64,000 nucleotides of DNA. Source: Plazaster borealis. Its lineage: Eukaryota; Echinodermata; Asteroidea; Forcipulatida; Labidiasteridae. Positions 1 through 11,245 of the stretch are shown here, piece by piece. Made by a program: the position numbers and the translations under genes. Under the pieces are notes generated by a model that had not been told where the DNA came from, did not search any database, and worked only from the letters and a program-made list of their open reading frames with translations. The stretch covers positions 9,920,001 through 9,984,000 of the forward strand of contig CM037472.1 in NCBI GenBank assembly GCA_021014325.1, read 5' to 3'. How positions within the stretch are numbered: the first letter of the stretch is position 1; every line of letters begins with the position of its first letter.

Positions 1-722
1 ATTGAAACCCCTTAGCCCTCAATACATTCTAGCTAACCTAAGATATCACCAAACCATGTTCCTACACCCGAGCACGGTGACCTTGAAATTGGATTTGGTG
101 ACCTTGACCTTTGAACTTGTCACCCAAAAATAAATCATTCAAGGTAACCCCCCCCCCCCCATTTAAAAATCCAAATGGCAATTCTAACTGGAGTTAAGAT
201 CCAGAAAACATTTGGCTACAACTCACCATCATGACCTTGATCACTGAACTTTCACCCCAAATCAATCCCAACTATCCTTTTCCAAAGGGCAGCCCCCACC
301 CTATTTACAAGTCCAATTGTCACTTATAACTAGAGTTACGGTCCGGAAACCATTTACCTAAAATCACCACTATGATCTTGAATTTTGACCTTTTCACCAC
401 AAAAACAATCTCAACTTTCCTTTACACAAAGGCAACAGCCCACCCAAGTTCAGGTCCAAATGTCATTTCTAACTGGAGTTATGGTCCGGAAACCATTTAC
501 CTTCAACTCACCATTGTGAATTTGACCTTTGATCTTTTCACCCCCAAAATAATCCCAACTTTCCTATCCCCATTCCCAAAGCAACCCCCTACCTAAGTTG
601 CAAGTCCAATGTCACTTCTAACTCAAGTTTTGGTCCGGAAAACAAAAGCCAGATGGACAGGCGGCCGGACGCCAAAGGAAGACAATGACAATACCCCTTC
701 AGCCTTCTGAACTGAGGGGTAA
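1..722. mobile_element. Element with tandem-repeat core and terminal hairpin, truncated by the window edge
   Basis: About four diverged copies of a 140-148 bp unit follow each other. The landmark GGTCCGGAAACC, preceded by a GAGTTA-like word, recurs near 200, 340, 485 and 630, and each unit also carries a 'CACCATNATGACCTTGA' stretch. The array ends in a unique tail with a stem-loop at about 693-722 (TACCCCTTCAGCC pairing with GAGGGGTA). The same tail and core recur in reverse orientation at 26140-26780, so this is a dispersed element and not a local satellite. Tandem-cored elements with a terminal hairpin resemble Helentron-associated or pearl-like elements of marine invertebrates; that assignment is inference. 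A 13-base C run lies at 148-160. Confidence 0.6.
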
Positions 723-747
723 AAACTATTGGATAATTTTATAGTTG

Positions 748-1405
748 GTATGTGTCAGAATACTTTTTATTAGTTAAATTGTTTATTTTTTGCCCGAAAT
801 TGCTGAATTGTCCGATACCCCCACTTCTCCCTTGAGCTGCATCACTGACTCCACCCCATGAAGGTCCAAGTCCAAGACAGCCAAGTAAAAGAAACTCTGC
901 ACACATCATATTTGATTTAAATGATTACATCAAATAATTTATTTGCATACCTCTCATGCTGATTATTCCATTGATGCTAATTTAGTTCATAATGCAAGGG
1001 AAGGGAGTAGTAGGAAAAGTGAGTGCTCTTTTAATAATTCAATGTGAATTGTTTTCAGACCAGTGAGTGGTCCATACATAATGATTCTTTATTTCTGAAA
1101 GTGTTAATTTGGTGGTGGAATAGGGGCCACCTCCACCTGTAAACCATACACTAGTATTTTTACCATTTCAAATAATCGCAAAAATCTATCGGAGAAATTT
1201 GTAGTCACTATCATGTGTCGGAATACTGTTCATAAGTTAAATAATACATTAAATCCTTTATTTTTTCTAATTTTATCTATAGATTTCAAGTCATGATTTT
1301 TCGGACATTTCCACTTCTCCAAGATCTAAGTCAGAGACATCCATGTCAAAGAAACTCTGCACATTTGCTTTTAAATGATTACATCAAGTAATTTATTTGC
1401 ATACA
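748..1405. repeat. Two diverged direct copies of a roughly 200-bp segment
   Basis: Segments at about 748-952 and 1205-1402 share collinear islands: TGTGTC(A/G)GAATACT, CACTTCTCC, AAAGAAACTCTGCACA and AATGATTACATCAA(A/G)TAATTTATTTGCATAC. The sequence between the islands has diverged. This is an old duplication of non-coding sequence; no open frame or transposon hallmark is visible. Confidence 0.55.
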
Positions 1406-1699
1406 AATAAGTGTTTTACAAATCATTGCTTGGATTGATTGCATCAGTTATGTTTACACAAAGTACCTTAGTACAAGGATTCCCTCATTGTAGCAGTATG
1501 GCCTTGTGACTCAATTGGGACACCATACAAGTAATTTTGTTTGTGTGTACATTTAAAAATTGTGGCTTAATATTTGATACATTTAAAAATCACAGAACTC
1601 ATAAAGTCTGTGCTATTTATCTCTTACCCTTTGATATATTTATGCATCAATTTAATTCCAATTATTTACCCAAATCCACTTGATGTGTTTAAATGGTCC

Positions 1700-1893
1700 T
1701 GAGCCCAATTTCATTGAGCTACTTCAGCATTAAAAGTAGCTAAGCACATCATAGTTATGCTTACCAGAATAAGATTACCAGCCTAAATACCATGTCACTT
1801 TTACCATTTGTGACTGGTTTTCTGCTTATTTTTGCTAGCAATAAATTAATAAGCAACAATTTCTGCCAAAGTAGCTCTATGAAACTGGGCCCT
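1700..1893. mobile_element. Fold-back MITE of the GGGCCC family, copy 1
   Basis: The ends are imperfect inverted repeats: GAGCCCAATTTCATTGAGCT at the left against AGTAGCTCTATGAAACTGGGCCC at the right (read in parts). The interior is about 150 bp and has no open frame. Related copies or fragments lie at 10815-10906, 15593-15743, 19091-19219, 24494-24776, 42058-42290 and 50865-51053. Confidence 0.65.
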
Positions 1894-2511
1894 ACTAGTG
1901 TTGGTCTTGTGTTCAATTGTGTTTGTAAACTCATGTTTGTGTGTGTCAACTTATGTTAGTAAGTTCACTACAAAGTTACTTCTGTAATATTCAAATACTT
2001 GAAGTCTTGACTCCACAAGCTTGCTTTAAGCAGACCTCTACCCCTAATAATCCTCATTGCCTAATTATATATTGTATTGTCAATGCAACGTGTTTTGGGC
2101 TGAACAACAACCAACTTTGTATCGACCTAATTCACCTGACGTCATCACCCACGAATCTTGGTTGCACTACTTTGGGAGCCAGATTCCTTGTGTGTTAATG
2201 TGCAGTGCATTTTGACTCCAAAAATGGCAAACCATGTGGAGACAGTAGCCGCGTGTGATATCAGTGCAAGGGAAGATTTTGTTGAAGAATAGATGTTACC
2301 TTGATAAATGTAGCTCTACCAAAAGGCACAAACTTTCTTCTCTGATACACTGAGTACAGGACTTCATAGAACAAGGCACAACATGACATTTTTTCTTTTA
2401 TTATTTTGTGTTTGTCCATCTGACTGGTTTGAACTGGTTTCAGCTGCTTTACCTTGCTGGCTTAAACTCCAATCAGAAATCAGTTGGCTCTGGTTCAGTC
2501 TGAACAGCATT

Positions 2512-2736
2512 TTAAGTAGATGGTTGAACTGCAGTCTGGTTGGAGGGTTGTGAACCAATCAGAACCAGTTCCTCTGTACTATAGACTGGCTGGTTTGATT
2601 CAGTTCCATCTGGTTTATCTTGTGCCAAGTTATTAATGGATGATGTGATCCTTTGGCTGTTTCCCTTTAACTGTGAAATTCTCTGAAGGTACCTGCCAAG
2701 GTCAACTTGCAACTTAGGTGTGTGCATGAGTACTGA
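2512..2736 (-). CDS. Possible terminal exon of an unrecognised minus-strand gene
   Basis: Reading leftward, a good splice acceptor (pyrimidine-rich tract ending TTTCAG) stands just before 2736. It is followed by about 72 open codons of balanced composition, including LGRYLQRISQLKGN and STEELVLIG, ending in a stop at 2512. An AATAAA signal for the same strand lies near 2398. Repeated CTGGTT words across 2420-2620 give part of the region a low-complexity look, which argues against coding. No family was recognised and no partner exon was found in the window. Confidence 0.3.
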   Translation of the reverse strand, partial: SVLMHTPKLQVDLGRYLQRISQLKGNSQRITSSINNLAQDKPDGTESNQPVYSTEELVLIGSQPSNQTAVQPST

Positions 2737-2739
2737 AAT

Positions 2740-4080
2740 ACAAGAAATAAATCAACTTAGTTTTCTGCAGAAGTAAAAAAATGTTACAAAAATGGGAAAA
2801 CTTACTAATTGTTTATAGTGTACTATTGGATCAGTACAAATACAATTTGTGTGCAAAGGTTAGCCCTTAGACATGAACCTTTGCAGTTGCTAAAAGGAAA
2901 AGGGGGAAAAAGAAAAAAGAAAATGACTATGTATAAAACACTTATAACATTTTCCCAGTGTTTTTATGACATTAAAAACTGTTTAATCATTCCAGCTAGC
3001 CCATTAGAACTACTTAGGTATGAGCTTTGAAATAAAAAGTGTAGAGCAAATGTATCTGCCATGAAAAGTTGACGGGGAACCAGACTCAAACAGTATTTTG
3101 AACCATTGCTGAATGCACATCAACAGTTATTGTATGGAATGGACAGACCAAATGATCCAGAATGTTTTCATTAATTTAACTAAAATCAAACATCTAGAAC
3201 CATAACCTGATGACCTGTAATGACCCTGGCACTGAGCATCCTCACTTTATACACACATGTCCCCCCTGCCAAACCTCCTCAGGTTTCATCTTCTGACTGC
3301 TGATGTCGGACCTCTTCGAGTCAAGCTTGTCGATGATTACATATCTATGCAATACGTTTTGTACTGAAAGGAGGATGTAGACGTCAAAATTAATTGTGAC
3401 TTCTTATAAAACAAATTTATGAAAAAAAATAGGAAAAAAATAAAGAAAGCTGAATGAAAATAGAACTGCTTAGGGAAGCACTTGAATTGTGTGTGTGAAT
3501 CTTGTTGTATGCATGTACACAATGTCGTTCTATTTTGGGCCAGGCAAAGGAATATTTCCCAAACCTGCTTCTTGTTTCAATGAGAATTTGGTAAGCGTTC
3601 CTCTCAAAATTTTCAGGCATGATAATTTTACGGCTATTTAATAATCTTATCTTAGTGAGATTCTTAGTGAAATACTAAGGGCAGAAAATCGGAAATCAGA
3701 TTAAAAGAAAGACAGACTATCAGGCAGACTATCGTACGTACGTGGTCTGTTACAGCTAGGAACAATTTCGTCCAGCAATTTTGCATAGCAAAATGCACAC
3801 TGAATGCTAACAATAACATTGAGTAGCAAATTATGATTTTTTAGTAGCAACTGATACATTTTGTGTAGTAGCATTTTGCTATGCTATATAGGGAAAATCA
3901 TTCGTGCTGTGTTATATTTTCTTTAAATCAAATTGCGGGTCCTGGGATGGGGAGGATTGGGAATGGCGGTGGAGGAGGAGAGCGAAGACGGATTAAACCC
4001 ATGCACCTGTGCATAACTTACACCTGAGATATGGGTCAATTTGTTTTGTATGTAGTGAGAGCTGCTTGCCCTAAAGCATG
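2740..4080. other. Unclassified non-coding stretch
   Basis: AT-rich sequence with no supportable gene. One small fold-back is visible: GCATAGCAAAATGC near 3783-3796 faces its complement GCATTTTGCTATGC near 3872-3885, about 75 bases apart. A purine-rich run (GGTGGAGGAGGAG) lies near 3970. Confidence 0.5.
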
Positions 4081-4084
4081 TAAA

Positions 4085-4240
4085 GCACATAATTAGTTAC
4101 TGTAAAAAACCAGTATCCACACTTGTGACCCAACATAAAATAACAGACCAGTGAACATTTAGGCTCAAGGGATCAACTGGACTCTAGAGTCACAAGAAAA
4201 TAGTGGGAAAACCCTTATGTTTTCACTGTTTTTGGACTTA
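4085..4240. mobile_element. Fragment of a TTAA-type MITE (family B)
   Basis: The segment ACCAGTATCCACACTTGTGACCCAACAT, the 'AAATAACAGACC' stretch and the following 'CACAAGAAAATAGTG' match the right-hand half of family B elements such as 63860-64000 and 59318-59672. Neither terminal inverted repeat is intact here. Confidence 0.5.
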
Positions 4241-4249
4241 GAACAGTCT

Positions 4250-4323
4250 AGTTGCGATAATCGTAAACCCTCCATCCGGTCTGCGACCGTCGGGAGGATG
4301 GAGGGTTGCAATATCGCAACTAA
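4250..4323. repeat. Short hairpin element
   Basis: The outer stem is AGTTGCGATA at the left against TATCGCAACT at the right. The inner stem is AACCCTCCATCC against GGATGGAGGGTT, around a short GC-rich loop. A related TTGCGATAA piece stands at 21955-21992. It looks like a tiny fold-back MITE. Confidence 0.6.
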
Positions 4324-4780
4324 AAACAGTCTATAGTATTAGTAACTAGAGTTTGTCTCAAAAGATAACTATTGTTTTAGTAATTTTTCAAAAAAACTAT
4401 TGCATTTCAGGTAAAACCATTTAAAGAGAAGTTTTCCACCATGACTAAGTCATTTGCAAATATGCTAAAATTACACATATTTTGTTCAATCTTACCAATG
4501 TTGTGCACACAGCCTAAATGCAAGATTAGATAGCCTAAGTTGATTTATGTGAATTAAAAAAAGGCACTTGCTTGTCGACCAAGTGCCAACATCATGGCAT
4601 AAATGCTGAATCTGACCTCAATAATTTTAAAGTGTATTCTTACCTCGTAGAAAATTACAGAGATGTACAGTCACTTTCTCATTTGATAAAAATACATACA
4701 ATTTACGAAGTATGAAAATAAAGTCAAAAGCAATGTTGGACTACCTAAATAAGCATCCGCAGCCAAGCCTCTTTGGCAAA

Positions 4781-4797
4781 CTGTAGGGGGCGCACTG
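4781..4797. promoter_or_regulatory. CTCF-like motif upstream of a candidate first exon
   Basis: The sequence CTGTAGGGGGCGCAC resembles the core of the bilaterian CTCF site (AGGGGGCGC). It lies about 90 bp upstream of the ATG at 4884. Resemblance only; the flanks are not a full match to the vertebrate consensus. Confidence 0.25.
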
Positions 4798-4883
4798 TAC
4801 TCTAGACCTTTGACCTAAACCAACTTTTGGCTGGCTCTCCAAACTTGTTTTAAGCCGGCCATCTTTAGCTAGTTAAAGTCACC

Positions 4884-4905
4884 ATGGCCACTTTACCAGG
4901 GCGTG
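4884..4905 (+). CDS. Candidate first coding exon (MATLPGR, then a donor site)
   Basis: The ATG sits in a strong translation context (GTCACCATGG) and is followed by six further codons plus one base. A consensus splice donor G|GTAAGT then begins at 4906. The upstream 100 bp is less AT-rich than its surroundings. This is the usual look of a short first exon, but seven codons cannot identify a gene and no plus-strand second exon can be assigned, so it may be coincidence. Confidence 0.3.
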
Positions 4906-5194
4906 GTAAGTAGAGTTTATACGACTTTTATACACAGTTATTTGTTGATTTCTTTTGTGAGTAAAGAACTTTGTCCTTTGTGAACATGCAGTACAGTTTT
5001 TTAAAGTGTGAGATATGTTTTATTTCTTGTAAAAAAGAGTAGGCCTAGGTTTTGGTCAACACAACAGACCCAGTGAGTTGTGATCCATGTGATCGCAGCG
5101 TGCACACTGCAGTCAGTGACGGTACCACCAACGGCAACGCCGCACACATTGCCCGTTTAAAATAGTGGCGCGGTCACGGTGCATGCTGTGTGCG

Positions 5195-6235
5195 GTGTTT
5201 AGCTAGCCCACCTTGTTGAGCTGTAATGGCTCTCTTTTAACATCGGTCTTATGACACTCACCATTACAGCCCACCATCCATACATGTCTTAAACGCGTAG
5301 TTTTAAAGTACGAGCAAGTCGTAGCCCTGGTAGGACGTCAGTCAGTGCCACTGCACTGACGTCCTGGGTATAAAGATCCTTTACAATGCGAACAAAATTT
5401 TGAGTAACATTTTAAAATATTTTTACCTAATTTGAGAAGCTGAAACTCCATTCACTTATTCTTGGTGCCTTTAATTACACTTTTGCTGAGTTCAAAACCT
5501 ATCAAATACATCCATGAATGACATTATTTCCGAAAATATGTCCAAGTTGTGCACTGGCGCTGTGACTCCGTCGTGTTGCCGCCCGGAAGAAAAAAGCGTT
5601 CTGCTTTACTGCCTGTTGATCTTGAGAAAGTCAGGGCGCCCGGCTGATCATGAATATGCACGAGCGAGGAACGCAAAACAGCATTGTAGTTTTTTAGCCT
5701 ACAGCAATCGCCGCGCGACGTCACCTTATGCATATTCATGAATTGCCGTGCACCCCGCCGCGCACACATCGAGCTCCGAAGTGCGGCTTCCCGTGACGTC
5801 ATCTGATGCATATTCATGATACGCCATACACACACGCACGGATAGATCAGCCGGGTGCCCTGACTTCTCACGATCAGCAGGCAGTGAATCATAAGTAAGA
5901 TGGCGGCCCCGTTGCGGGACGAACCTCAATGTAATTTTTGTACACAATTTTTTTTGGCCATTTTCAAATCATCACATCTGGACAAAGGCATCATTTGGTG
6001 AGCCCTGGAATATGTCACAAAAATTGTAAGGATGTAAGGAACAAAGCGAAGTAGGTTGGAGTAGTATGTGATGTTTATAAGTGGGAGAAATTTGCGATCA
6101 AACAGGTACGACTTGCTCGTACTTTAAAACTACGCGTTTAAGACATGTATGGATGGTGGGCTGTAATGGTGAGTGTTATAAGACCGATGTTAAAAGAGAG
6201 CCATTACAGCTCAACAAGGTGGGCTAGTGTTTAGC
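5195..6235. mobile_element. Complete Mutator-like MITE with 9-bp target duplication
   Basis: The element (5204-6226) is bounded by TAGCCCACC and GGTGGGCTA. The terminal inverted repeats are 120 bp each (5204-5323 and 6107-6226) with one mismatch that I can find. Both sides are flanked by the identical 9-mer GTGTTTAGC (5195-5203 and 6227-6235). Long inverted repeats plus a 9-bp target duplication are the hallmark of Mutator-like elements. The interior has no transposase. It holds a hairpin at about 5330-5366, a second inverted pair at about 5607-5655 and 5835-5885, two direct copies of a GACGTCA plus ATGCATATTCATGA module near 5717 and 5795, and AAGATGGCGGC at about 5897. High arm identity implies recent movement. 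Confidence 0.8.
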
Positions 6236-6264
6236 GTGCCTGTAACCAATGTGTAGAAAAAATG

Positions 6265-7034
6265 TCCGCATCCGGCCACCACTTTTTAAGGGATTTATTT
6301 GATTTGTTCATGGATGTTGGACTTTATTTCCCTTTTTTTTTTTTAATATTCCTCTTGAGTTGTCTTGGGGGAATTGGGTAGCTGAAAGTGAAAACGCAAA
6401 ATTTGAACCTTTTATTAAAATTAAACTGTTAAGGCATCGTACACGTTTGGAAATTGTCAAAGACTAGTGTTCTCACTTGGTGTATCCCAACATATGCATA
6501 AAATAACAAGCCTGTGAAAATTTGGGCTCAATTGGTCATCGAAGTTGCAAGAAAATGATGAAAGAAAAAACACCCTTGTACAAATTTGTGTGCTTTTAGA
6601 TAGAATAATAAAATCTTCTTGCAAGAAGTTTTTATTATTTTATTGAGAAATTACCTCTTTCTCAAAAACTACGTTACTTCAGAGGGAGTGGTTTCTCACA
6701 ATGTTTTATACTATCAACAGCTCTCTGTTGGTCTTTACCAAGTAAGTTTTTATGCTAATATATATTTTGAGTAATTACCAAACGCACATTTCATCGCGCA
6801 GACAGAACTCTCCCGCACTCATGCCCAAAGGAACTACAAATGGAGTGCAGAGAGCAGCGTTGTCAAGACCACCATAGACCCAAATTCTTTTTGGGTTTTC
6901 ATGATTTGGACACTTCTTTGTATAGTTCAAACTGGCCATGCCTCTCTGTATACATTCTGTCAACCCCTCTGCTGAACAAGTAAGGATATAGTTTGACCTA
7001 AATTAAGGGAGATAAAGTGGTGGCCGGATGCGGA
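6265..7034. mobile_element. Non-autonomous element with 20-bp inverted repeats
   Basis: The left end CCGCATCCGGCCACCACTTT is matched by its exact complement at the right end (AAAGTGGTGGCCGGATGCGG, about 7014-7033). A truncated TTAA-type MITE (6429-6787) is nested inside. The non-MITE interior at 6788-6963 has an open minus frame but no recognisable domain. No clear target duplication was found. Confidence 0.6.
6429..6787. mobile_element. TTAA-type palindromic MITE (family A), right end lost
   Basis: It begins TTAAGGCATCGTACACGTTTGG and runs collinear with the other family A copies through CACTTGGTGTATCCCAACAT, CAAAAACTACGTTACTTCAG and GAGTAATTACCAAACG. It then leaves the family before the terminal CAGTGCCTTTAA. 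Confidence 0.75.
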
Positions 7035-8080
7035 ATTTTAGCTTTAAATACTAAAACTGAAACTTCACAGGTGTATGGAGTATTTTAAAAACTGATTAAG
7101 TTACTATCAAAAATGTGTTATTTTCATCTATGAATCAAACTGCTTTCGTTTTAATTTTAATTAAAAAGAAGTTGACAAACTTACTATTATTCTATACAAC
7201 GAAAAACATTAAATCACCAATATTGATTTATGAAATGAAAAAAAAAACTGAAATTATTGTTAATTAAAAGCAAATTCCTTCAGTCCTACAACATGATGCA
7301 ATTTTTTTTTTTATAAATTGAAATTGAAATGTTTGGTTTTTAGCCCCATAAATACGCTGGACCTCTGCTTTTTGGCCCTATGCCCACATAGCATCAGGAG
7401 GTGAGATGTTTTTTTGAATTAGACTGAGTTGTGCTAAGCTTGCTTGAAGACAAAGTTCAATATTTTTGGTGTTTACATATGTAGGCTATTTACATGTACT
7501 CAGCTACATGTATTTGACTGAATTGAAGACCAAGGTCACGATTTTACATGTTGGTATAGTTAGGCAATTTACATAAATTATACACTCATATACAACACAA
7601 GCTTCAAAACAGATCTGACGTTTTTTCAGACACAATAAACATGGTCTGTGTAAGTTTTGTATTTTGTAAGTTGCATGGGCATTCTTACATTTAACACAAT
7701 TGTGTCATGTTACATTTGCCTTTGTGTGTGAAAGTTTTTGTTAAAGTTTAAACATTGTTGAAATTTATTTTAACAAAAATATGATCCAAAATGTATGTAT
7801 AGACGTTACATGGACACCATGTCAGTGTTATGTCTGAGTTGTTACAATTTTTCAGTTTTTCAACACTCAAATACATAGTTATGCAAACTCTCTTTGTCTT
7901 CTAATTACATGAAACACAATGCACCAAGAAAAACATTTGTTACAGCAGTCAGTGATTAAATACAGCAGAAATGGAAAGACCAAAAAAAAGTTGCATTTGA
8001 GTTTTGAAAAAGGCTGAAAAATTAATACTGCATGTAACAAGGATACAGTGACAAATAGGGAGACCACTAAAATCAGGAAT
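7035..8080. other. AT-rich stretch without recognised features
   Basis: Long A and T runs and no frame with protein-like composition. I see no inverted repeats, tandem repeats or splice-bounded frames. Confidence 0.5.
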
Positions 8081-8084
8081 AGAT

Positions 8085-8195
8085 GGCTCGAGTTGGTTGA
8101 GCGTCGGCACAATAATCCGGAGGTTGCAGGTTCATTTTCCTCTCTTAGTCAATTTTTCTTTGTTCAACCCAGAATTATTTAAAATTTCTGGTCAA
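8085..8195 (+). mobile_element. tRNA-derived SINE, family S, copy 1
   Basis: The head has an A-box-like TGGCTCGAGTTGG and a decayed B box (GGTTCATTTTCC). The body TCAATTTTTCTTTGTTCAACCC continues into an AT-rich tail. The same head-body junction appears on the minus strand at 54347-54505 and, more diverged, at 14527-14676, which defines a family and argues against a lone tRNA pseudogene. Confidence 0.6.
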
Positions 8196-8199
8196 ATCG

Positions 8200-9420
8200 G
8201 ACCCATATTGGAACTAGCATGTTTAGTTGAAAGTCACAATTTAGATAATGATCTTTGATTACTGTTTTGTTTATTTATTTATTTATTTATTTTATTATAA
8301 TTTTTGTGCAAGGTTCTTCATGTACAAGTACATGTACTATATTCAATGATCAATACAAAGTCATTAGCTAAGACTTTATTTACGAGGACATAAACAGCCA
8401 AACGTCAATAACCCCAAATGTCAGTCAGCCATAACTTAATACCTACATCAGTAGACCTACTCAAAGAAAAAACCGGCTTGACTGTTTCAGCCTGAAACAA
8501 GATTATAAGTTTCAATCCTCCAGAGAAATTATGTCAAAGTGGAAGAAATACCATTTAAAGATTTACTGTATCGGTTTCGGTTTACTCTCGTTATTACTCT
8601 CGTACTCTCGTTAAAAAGGCCAACTTTGAGCCAATAACTCTCGTATATCCTGCTGGTAAATCAATGTGCGTCACACGCGCGTGCATCCGCTGTACGAAGA
8701 AGATGTTGGCTACTTCCGGCTCCAGAATTATTTTTACAAGACCAAAATCAAAACGAGAAGAAAATTTCTAAACAGTTTAATATATTATAAACTGTTTTGA
8801 TTTGGACTAACCACTCAGACAAGATTTATCTCATTTGTCTCTTATCGGTAATTGTACTTCGATGCTCAACAGAATCGAAAGATATTTATCAGATTTGAAG
8901 TCAACATAGTGAACATCAACTTTTTTGTTAAAGATAATTATAAAGTGAGGTATTATTATTCAAGAAAAAACACAAGACCGCCTGACCTGTCCAGTCATGA
9001 GTTTATTAGCCTGATTCTTAAATTACTGATCCTCCGGATCGAGTAATAATTTTAAAGGTTTTAGGGTGAATTGATGACAGATTTCTTGTCTTCTTAAATG
9101 TTGTAATCTTAAGCATGTGGGTAGAGTTTGTCACAATGCACTGGACTTGACCTGCAGGAACACCTAACCGGGAAGAGTGAAAGATGCATTGACCTGTTTT
9201 TTGATAATTTGACCTGAAAATATTGTTTTACAAATATCTGTTTTTCATGCAGGATTAGACAAAGTTATCATATCTGGTATGAATTATGCACAAGCAAACA
9301 ACTTCCTTTTATTTGTGAATAATACACCTTTTGATGGTCATATGATTTTTAATAATGTCAAGATCCAGACAACTTACATGTACTTTTTAGTATTTTTAAA
9401 TTAACAACCATGACTCAATG
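8200..9420. other. Unclassified stretch with two small repeats
   Basis: No gene is supported. Around 8585-8645 the octamer ACTCTCGT occurs about four times within 60 bp. The segment 8968-9043 (AACACAAGACCG through CCTCCGGATCGAG) is a copy of a dispersed repeat also seen at 46977-47055. Confidence 0.5.
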
Positions 9421-9494
9421 ACATAATTTTTACTGTGCGATAATCCCCAATGTCCTAAATTTTGTAACTTGTAAAATAGCTGCTTATACAATGT

Positions 9495-9690
9495 AAGTAG
9501 GGCCATAGATTGGTAACTACTCCAAAAAATGACCATTGACCATACAAACTTTCTTGGTGAGAAGAACTGGAGCTGTTGATAGTATAAACCATTTTGAGAA
9601 AAGATTCCCTTTGACGTAATATGGTTTGGATAATATTTCACTTAAATACTTTTGAATCTGAAAAACAATTCATGCATGAATTATTTCTCA
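9495..9690. mobile_element. Decayed half of a family A MITE
   Basis: Islands GGTAACTACTC, GAGCTGTTGATAGTATAAA, TTGAGAAAAGATTCCCTTTGA and AAATACTTTTGAATCTGAAAA follow the order of the left half of intact family A copies (compare 16527-16720). The ends are missing. Confidence 0.5.
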
Positions 9691-9969
9691 GATTTCTGAG
9701 GGCTGATGTTCATTCACGAATCTGCGGCGCAGAGATGCAGGTTGTACCTGCTGACACCTTGCTAAACATGGATGGATATGACGTTCTTGAGACACTTTTT
9801 TCTGTTTTCTCAGCAAGTAGACACTGTAAATTGTAATGAACATTCTTTGTGTTGCATTCCAAGCTCCTTTTGTTATAGAGTTTACTGTTTATGTGCTGGC
9901 TCTGTTCTGGACTGCAATGAATGTGGATTGTTGTGCCACATGGGGTAATTAAAATGCGAAGCCTTTTCA

Positions 9970-10091
9970 TAGCAGTCTATGGTTGTTGAGGCTTCAGCGT
10001 CCTCTATAAACTGCGTCAAACGTTCATTTATAGCAGTCTATGGTTGTTGAGGCTTCAGCGTCCTCTATAAACTGCGTCAAACGTTCATTTT
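9970..10091. repeat. Perfect tandem duplication of a 61-bp unit
   Basis: Positions 9970-10030 and 10031-10091 are nearly identical, both beginning TAGCAGTCTATGGTTGTTGA. The lack of divergence points to a recent slippage event or to an assembly duplication. Confidence 0.85.
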
Positions 10092-10449
10092 ACGCCCGTG
10101 TGACCATCGCGAATCCACGCAAGTGGTTGCTGAAAAGTTAAGATCAAATAAGCATCCTTGTCCCAGAGTTTTAATTTTTGCTTCAATAATAATTTACACA
10201 TTATTTGCCTATTTATTATAAAAACTAAAATGATTTTATAAACATGTAATGAGTATTTTTGTTATTCAGATTTTATCATTGAATATAATTTAAAACAAAG
10301 ATTTTTCAGAGAAAAGAAATTTCTTTGTTTGACATGTTTCCTCGTTCCAGTACGCGCGAGACTTGCACAGTCTATTGGTTTTTGGTAACCATTGGACGTG
10401 GAGCCAAATTGTGTAAAGTGAGCAAGGTTTCACAGTGAAATTACTGGGA

Positions 10450-10625
10450 CTGGATGGTGCTCACGGGTATCACCTTTCGCTGTATATTTGGTGGTCATTG
10501 CTGGGTACCACCTATTATTGTTTACTTACTGGTGGTCATGGGTATTACCTGTTTTATTGTATTGGTGATCATAGGTATCACCTATTATTGTTTACTTATA
10601 CTAGTGGTCATGGGTATTACATTGC
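10450..10625. repeat. Short minisatellite with palindromic unit
   Basis: About five diverged units of 30-40 bp are built around GGTGATCATAGGTATCACC and variants (GGTGGTCATGGGTATTACC, GGTGGTCATTGCTGGGTACC). The centre of each unit is itself close to palindromic. Two overlapping plus-strand frames through it are repeat artefacts. Confidence 0.65.
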
Positions 10626-10814
10626 ATTTTTTTGCTAAAACCTGTTTGCCCACTTTTTGGTATCCGGTGTGGAAGGATATTTAACTGGCTTGAAGCTAGG
10701 ACATATACACACAACTCATTTGTTTCCGTTCCCCATGTTTATGAGTTTGAGTATAAATCAGTAAGGTAAGGTAATGATTTGTATATCAATGGATCATAAT
10801 TCTGGTGCAATCTA

Positions 10815-11245
10815 GAATTCTTGGAATTTGTAGGAAAATTCTTTTGCTGAACAGGAAATTATTAAGTAACTATTGTCTGCTTAAGCAGCTCTATGATACT
10901 GGGCCCTGGTAATTAATCTTGTCCTGCCTTTCCCTTTCCAACAGATAAAACCATCAGTGACAAAACACAAGATCCCAATATGTTCACCCTTCATGAAACT
11001 TGGACACCCTCTGCTATGCTTGAGACAACTCCATGTAGTTGATGTCAACCTTACTGCAGCTTCCCACTGTATGACCACTGTGTGTTTACTTTCAGACAGA
11101 AATACCTTAATGACATCCAAGAAAACTCACTCTGCGGTAAAGAACCATTGATGTCACTACAAACCTTATGAGCAGACACCAGGAACGACAATGAGGGACC
11201 CATGGTGCAACCAAGGTACAGTTACAGACACTGACATCTGCCTTT
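10815..11245 (-). pseudogene. Gene-like duplicated segment P1 with adjoining GGGCCC MITE end
   Basis: The stretch 10846-11245 is a close copy of 15690-16065, including the right end of a GGGCCC MITE (to 10906) and the gene-like part beyond. On the minus strand the reading includes FMKGEHIGILCFVTDGF, matching HMKGEHLWILC in the other copy, but the two frames disagree in places, so at least one copy is broken. A plus frame (10957-11151) is also open. The coding strand is therefore not settled, although minus fits the neighbouring segments better. Function not recognised. Confidence 0.45.

Noticed and set aside
5524..5892. 122-codon minus frame inside the Mutator-like MITE
   Set aside because: It spans duplicated and inverted GC-rich modules and has no domain; openness follows from composition.
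5897..5998. A 33-codon gene starting MAAPLRDEPQ
   Set aside because: Start context is good, but it lies inside a MITE, is short, and has no partner exon. It is kept only as a promoter-like or captured sequence.
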